From the NCBI GenBank assembly GCA_964612975.1, contig CAZTGC010000018.1, positions 1 to 7,173 on the forward strand: a DNA stretch of 7,173 nucleotides. Reading direction: 5' to 3'. Of this stretch, positions 3,932 through 7,173 are shown in pieces. A program made the position numbers and the translations under genes. The notes under the pieces were generated by a model. The model was not told where the DNA came from. It was given only the letters and a program-made list of their open reading frames with translations, and did no database searches. Numbering within the stretch: position 1 is the stretch's first letter; each line of letters begins with the position of its first letter. Source of the stretch: NZ13-RE01 sp964612975. GTDB lineage: Bacteria; Dictyoglomota; Dictyoglomia; Dictyoglomales; Dictyoglomaceae.

Positions 3932-6900
3932 ATCTACTTTCTTCCCTTCTTCTCCGTTTATTTTTAAATCTATTGAAATCTTTGTATTTTTTAATTCATT
4001 CACTGCATTTTTGAAATCTGTTATTGAAGTTGAAAAAGTATTCACAGCTTGTTTGAAAACATCCTCGGGTTCTTGTTGTTTCTCTATCGTTCTTTGTAAT
4101 TTACTTAATTCCTCATTTATTTTCCTTGGTAAAGTATCTCCTATCACTTGTTGTGCTTCTTTTAAAATATCTTCAGGAATTTCTTCTAAACTTTTATAAT
4201 TTTTTCCAAACTCTAAAATCCCTTTACTCCTTGCTATAAATTCAGCTTGATTTATTAACATTCTTTCAAACTGTTCAGACATCTTCTGAATATTCTGCAA
4301 TGAAGATAAATTTAACCCTGCTTCCCTAAACTCTACAGTTAATTCATTTAACTTCTTTATTAAACTTTCTCTTTCTTCTAAAGTTCTTGTTTTACTTAAT
4401 TCTTTTTTAGTATCATCTATCTTTTGCCATATATCATTTAACTTTTCTCTTTGTTTTGAAATCTCATTTTTAAAATCATCTGTTATACTCTTTGCTTGTT
4501 TTGGTAAAAACTTCTCTATCTCTGATTTAAAACTTACTATAGCATTCTTTATACCTTCTTTTACTTCTTTTAATTCATCGCCTATTTTGTCTATTATCCC
4601 TTTAAAAACTCCTACAGTAAAATTCTTTTGTAATTTCTCTATATTCTTTAAAGTCTCATTATCTTCTTTAAAAACTTCTTTTAAATCCAAGAAAATCTTA
4701 TTTATTAACTCTAATAAACTACTTACATTACTTCCTTGTAAAACATTCTTATTTAAATAAACTAAAATCTCTTTAAAAGTTTTATCATTTAAAGAAAATA
4801 AGTTAACTATATTATTCTTTAAGTCTTCAAAAAACTTACCTAAATCAAGTTGTTTTTCTACTAACTTTTCTAACTGTTTTTTAACTTCATCTAATCCAGT
4901 TTCTTTCTCTTCTTTCTTTTTTTCTCTCTCTCTTATCTCTACTTCTATCTTTTGTTTAAAACCAGGTAATATATTGATTACTCTATTTATTTTACTTATT
5001 CTATCATTTAGTAAATCTAAAAATCTTTCTAACTCTACTTTTTTATCTTCAGGAAGTAATCCCGATATTATCATTCTTTCTATAATTGTTCTTTGTTTAA
5101 CTAAAATTTCTAAAGTATTTCTTAAACTATTATTAAAATCATTATAACGATTGTTTAAAACTTCTAAACTATCACTCCTTGCTAATTCTTTTAAATTCAT
5201 TGCAATATCTTCAAATAATCTATCACTACTCTCAAGGATTTTCTCAAACTTCTTTATAAACTCATCTGTAAATTCCTTTAACATTCTTTCTGCTTCATCT
5301 TTACTTGTTATTAAAATCTCTTCTACTTTTTTATAATCTGTTATTAAAGTTTTATTCTCTTTATCAAAACCTACTGTTCCTTTTTTTGATGCATCTATTA
5401 AAAAGTTTAATTTATCCCATTGTTTTATCGTTTCAAACAATAAATTATTACTTCCTTCAACATTACTTGCTAATTCTTTCCATTTATCTCCTAATAATTC
5501 TGTTTCCTTTAAACCTTCTAATAAATTCTTATTTATACCTTTAATTCCTTCTTTACCTGTTTGTATAAACGTTAAAATATTCTTATACTCTAATTCTGTT
5601 GAAAATTTTTTACTTTCTGTTAATAACCTTGCTTGAAAATCCGCTAAGTCTTTATTTATTCTTTTTCTTATCTCCTGTTCTTTTTCTGCTAATCTTAAAA
5701 TCTCCTGTTGAATTTTCTTTGTTTTTTCTAAACTTTCTAATCTTAATTGTAATGCACTTTTTGTATTATTTATAATCTCTAATTGCTTATTAAAACTTTC
5801 TATAATTTTCTTTCCTTCATCTCCTAATTTATCTTCATTTTGTTTTAATCCTACTATTAAAAAAACTATCCTTTCTTCTAATTCATCTAAATTTTTTATT
5901 GTATTCTTTAAACCCTCTTCATTTGTTAAATCTATGTTATTAAATATATCCTTAAAGTCAAACTTTATCTTATCTAAACTATCTTTAATATTTTTAAAAT
6001 TCTTCTCTAATTTATCAGTCTTAAGATTTTCAAGGTAAAAGCTTATATCATCTGATGCTTTCCTAAAATTCTCTTTTAGAACTTCTAAATCCTCTTTATT
6101 TAATTCACTTACTTTTAAATCTTTTATTTTATTCTTAAAATCTTCTAAATCCTCATCTTTTAACTTCTTTAAAGTCTCTCTGATATTATTTAATTCTGTA
6201 TTTAAATTAGTAAATCCATCTTTTAAATCTTTTCCTTCTTTTGTTGCTTTTAATAACCCCTTACTAAAAGATATTATATTTTCATTTAAATCCTTACTTA
6301 TATTATTCACATCTTTTAAACTATCTACCATTAACTTACTTCCACGTGTAATAACTTGTTGCAATTCTTCTGCTTTTTTCCTTGCTCTTATAAAATAATC
6401 AACTAATGTTCCTATTACTGTTAAACCTGCTGTGACAGCTAAACCAATAAATGTTAATCTTAATAAACCACCTAATGTCATTAAATTCTTAATCCATATC
6501 GGTAATAAATTACTCTGTTTTGCTATCATTAAAACTAATATACTATCTATTGATATCAATAAATCACTTATAAAACTTAAATTCTTTGTTATTACTTCAA
6601 AACTTTTACCTAAAGTACCTATTGATAAAAATAATCCATTCAATGAACTATTTAATAATTCATTACTTTTTGCTGCATTTACTAAACCAAAACCTAACTT
6701 CTGCACCAAACCTACAAAAAGTTTTACTGCCTCAAGAGTTGTCTGACCAAAAGTATTAAATATCTGATCCCTTAAATCCTCAAGATTAGATAACATTTGT
6801 TTTAATGAAAGATTACTTTGAACTGCTACATCTTGATATAACTCAAGATATTTTAATAAAGCCTGTCTATTCTTTTCTAATGCTTCTTCATTATTCAATA

Positions 6901-7173
6901 TCAATCTCCCACTACTATCTAAAACTCCACCTAATTCCTTTATCTTTGTATTAGTCAATGTTATTTGATGTCTTAAATTTTTCCAAGCCTGTGCATCTCC
7001 TTCTAATGCTCTACCTATGTTTAATAAAACACTACTTAACTCTTGGTCAAAAGCTATAGCTACACCTATTGCTTCCTTGGTTATCTTTAAACTCTCTATA
7101 TAACTATGTCCTGTTGCTAATAAGTTTTTATACCCTTCTGTTATCTCCCTTAATGTAAAGGGAGTTATTAATG
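3911..7173 (-). CDS. Phage tail tape measure protein (N terminus missing)
   Basis: The frame is open from the right edge to a TAG at 3911-3913, giving 1086 residues. The real start lies outside the window; a TTG at 6958 is an internal codon, not a start. Visible residues 1-75 carry the conserved tape-measure core: FTLREITEGYKNLLATG, then a helix and IGRALEGDAQAWKNLR. Hydrophobic segments follow at about 195-218 and 232-261 (GLAVTAGLTVIGTLVDYFI), typical of the membrane-spanning part of these proteins. The rest is over 800 residues of Lys/Glu/Leu-rich helical coiled coil, including a very charged stretch encoded near 4903-4950. I saw no cysteine or histidine after residue 72 and no peptidase or lysozyme motif. 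In this family the protein sets tail length and is ejected with DNA; a protein this long implies a long-tailed sipho- or myovirus. No terminator follows directly. Confidence 0.92.
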   Translation of the reverse strand, partial: LITPFTLREITEGYKNLLATGHSYIESLKITKEAIGVAIAFDQELSSVLLNIGRALEGDAQAWKNLRHQITLTNTKIKELGGVLDSSGRLILNNEEALEKNRQALLKYLELYQDVAVQSNLSLKQMLSNLEDLRDQIFNTFGQTTLEAVKLFVGLVQKLGFGLVNAAKSNELLNSSLNGLFLSIGTLGKSFEVITKNLSFISDLLISIDSILVLMIAKQSNLLPIWIKNLMTLGGLLRLTFIGLAVTAGLTVIGTLVDYFIRARKKAEELQQVITRGSKLMVDSLKDVNNISKDLNENIISFSKGLLKATKEGKDLKDGFTNLNTELNNIRETLKKLKDEDLEDFKNKIKDLKVSELNKEDLEVLKENFRKASDDISFYLENLKTDKLEKNFKNIKDSLDKIKFDFKDIFNNIDLTNEEGLKNTIKNLDELEERIVFLIVGLKQNEDKLGDEGKKIIESFNKQLEIINNTKSALQLRLESLEKTKKIQQEILRLAEKEQEIRKRINKDLADFQARLLTESKKFSTELEYKNILTFIQTGKEGIKGINKNLLEGLKETELLGDKWKELASNVEGSNNLLFETIKQWDKLNFLIDASKKGTVGFDKENKTLITDYKKVEEILITSKDEAERMLKEFTDEFIKKFEKILESSDRLFEDIAMNLKELARSDSLEVLNNRYNDFNNSLRNTLEILVKQRTIIERMIISGLLPEDKKVELERFLDLLNDRISKINRVINILPGFKQKIEVEIREREKKKEEKETGLDEVKKQLEKLVEKQLDLGKFFEDLKNNIVNLFSLNDKTFKEILVYLNKNVLQGSNVSSLLELINKIFLDLKEVFKEDNETLKNIEKLQKNFTVGVFKGIIDKIGDELKEVKEGIKNAIVSFKSEIEKFLPKQAKSITDDFKNEISKQREKLNDIWQKIDDTKKELSKTRTLEERESLIKKLNELTVEFREAGLNLSSLQNIQKMSEQFERMLINQAEFIARSKGILEFGKNYKSLEEIPEDILKEAQQVIGDTLPRKINEELSKLQRTIEKQQEPEDVFKQAVNTFSTSITDFKNAVNELKNTKISIDLKINGEEGKKVDLNPFIK

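Noticed and set aside
3925..3934. Palindrome GATTTAAATC at the convergent gene ends, as a possible shared terminator
   Set aside because: It has no loop and no T-tract in either direction, so it cannot work as a Rho-independent terminator.
3873..4199. Plus-strand frame opposite the 3' end of the tape measure gene, and similar Phe/Leu/Ser-rich frames near 5151-5544 and 6432-6746
   Set aside because: These are reverse complements of the coiled-coil coding sequence, without SDs, and their residue content follows from that.
1..7173. Search for tRNA genes, CRISPR arrays, insertion sequences, integrase or attachment sites
   Set aside because: I saw no cloverleaf-like stem set, no regularly spaced repeats, no transposase or integrase motifs and no terminal inverted repeats.

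Overview
The window looks like part of a tailed bacteriophage or prophage genome from a very AT-rich bacterium. By eye only about a quarter of the bases are G or C. The one gene recognised by family is a tail tape measure protein on the minus strand, 3911 to the right edge, cut off at its N terminus. Translation signals are strong and uniform: almost every plus-strand gene has an extended Shine-Dalgarno (SD) sequence of the AAGGAGGTG type. There is also a classic hairpin plus T-tract terminator. These fit a bacterial host with a consensus 16S 3' end, such as Firmicutes or an AT-rich thermophile lineage. The high Glu/Lys/Ile content and near-exclusive AGA/AGG arginine codons are compatible with a thermophile but do not prove it. 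Stops are TAA, TAG and TGA, and Trp is TGG, so the standard code applies.

Left module (1-2953, plus strand): a tightly packed run of small genes (one partial at the left edge, one broken, the rest 74-232 aa). They overlap or nearly touch, so they look like one translationally coupled operon. I recognise none of these products. The gene at 2008-2442 contains a 10-N assembly gap and an apparent frameshift just after it. Four starts should be placed at an ATG 6-9 bases downstream of the SD, not at the GTG inside the SD.

Middle (2954-3085): a 132-base gap holding a second full SD followed by a three-codon mini-ORF and a weak stem-loop. Next comes a 92-aa coiled-coil protein (3086-3364) and a strong hairpin at 3371-3401 with T-tracts in both orientations.

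Regulator/membrane module (3424-3931, plus strand): a predicted 66-aa ribbon-helix-helix DNA-binding protein overlaps a 106-aa protein with a charged N-terminal half and a two-helix hydrophobic C terminus. From 3086 to about 3700 codon choice shifts clearly to G-ending codons. The two genes after the terminator also share a GGGGG-type SD, so this block may have a different origin from the left module.

Right module (3911-7173, minus strand): the tape measure gene converges on the membrane protein gene, and their 3' ends overlap by 21 bases. The layout is a run of small orphan genes meeting the tail structural operon tail-to-tail. The regulator/membrane pair lies between the bidirectional terminator and the tail operon, so it may be kept low by termination from one side and antisense transcription from the other.
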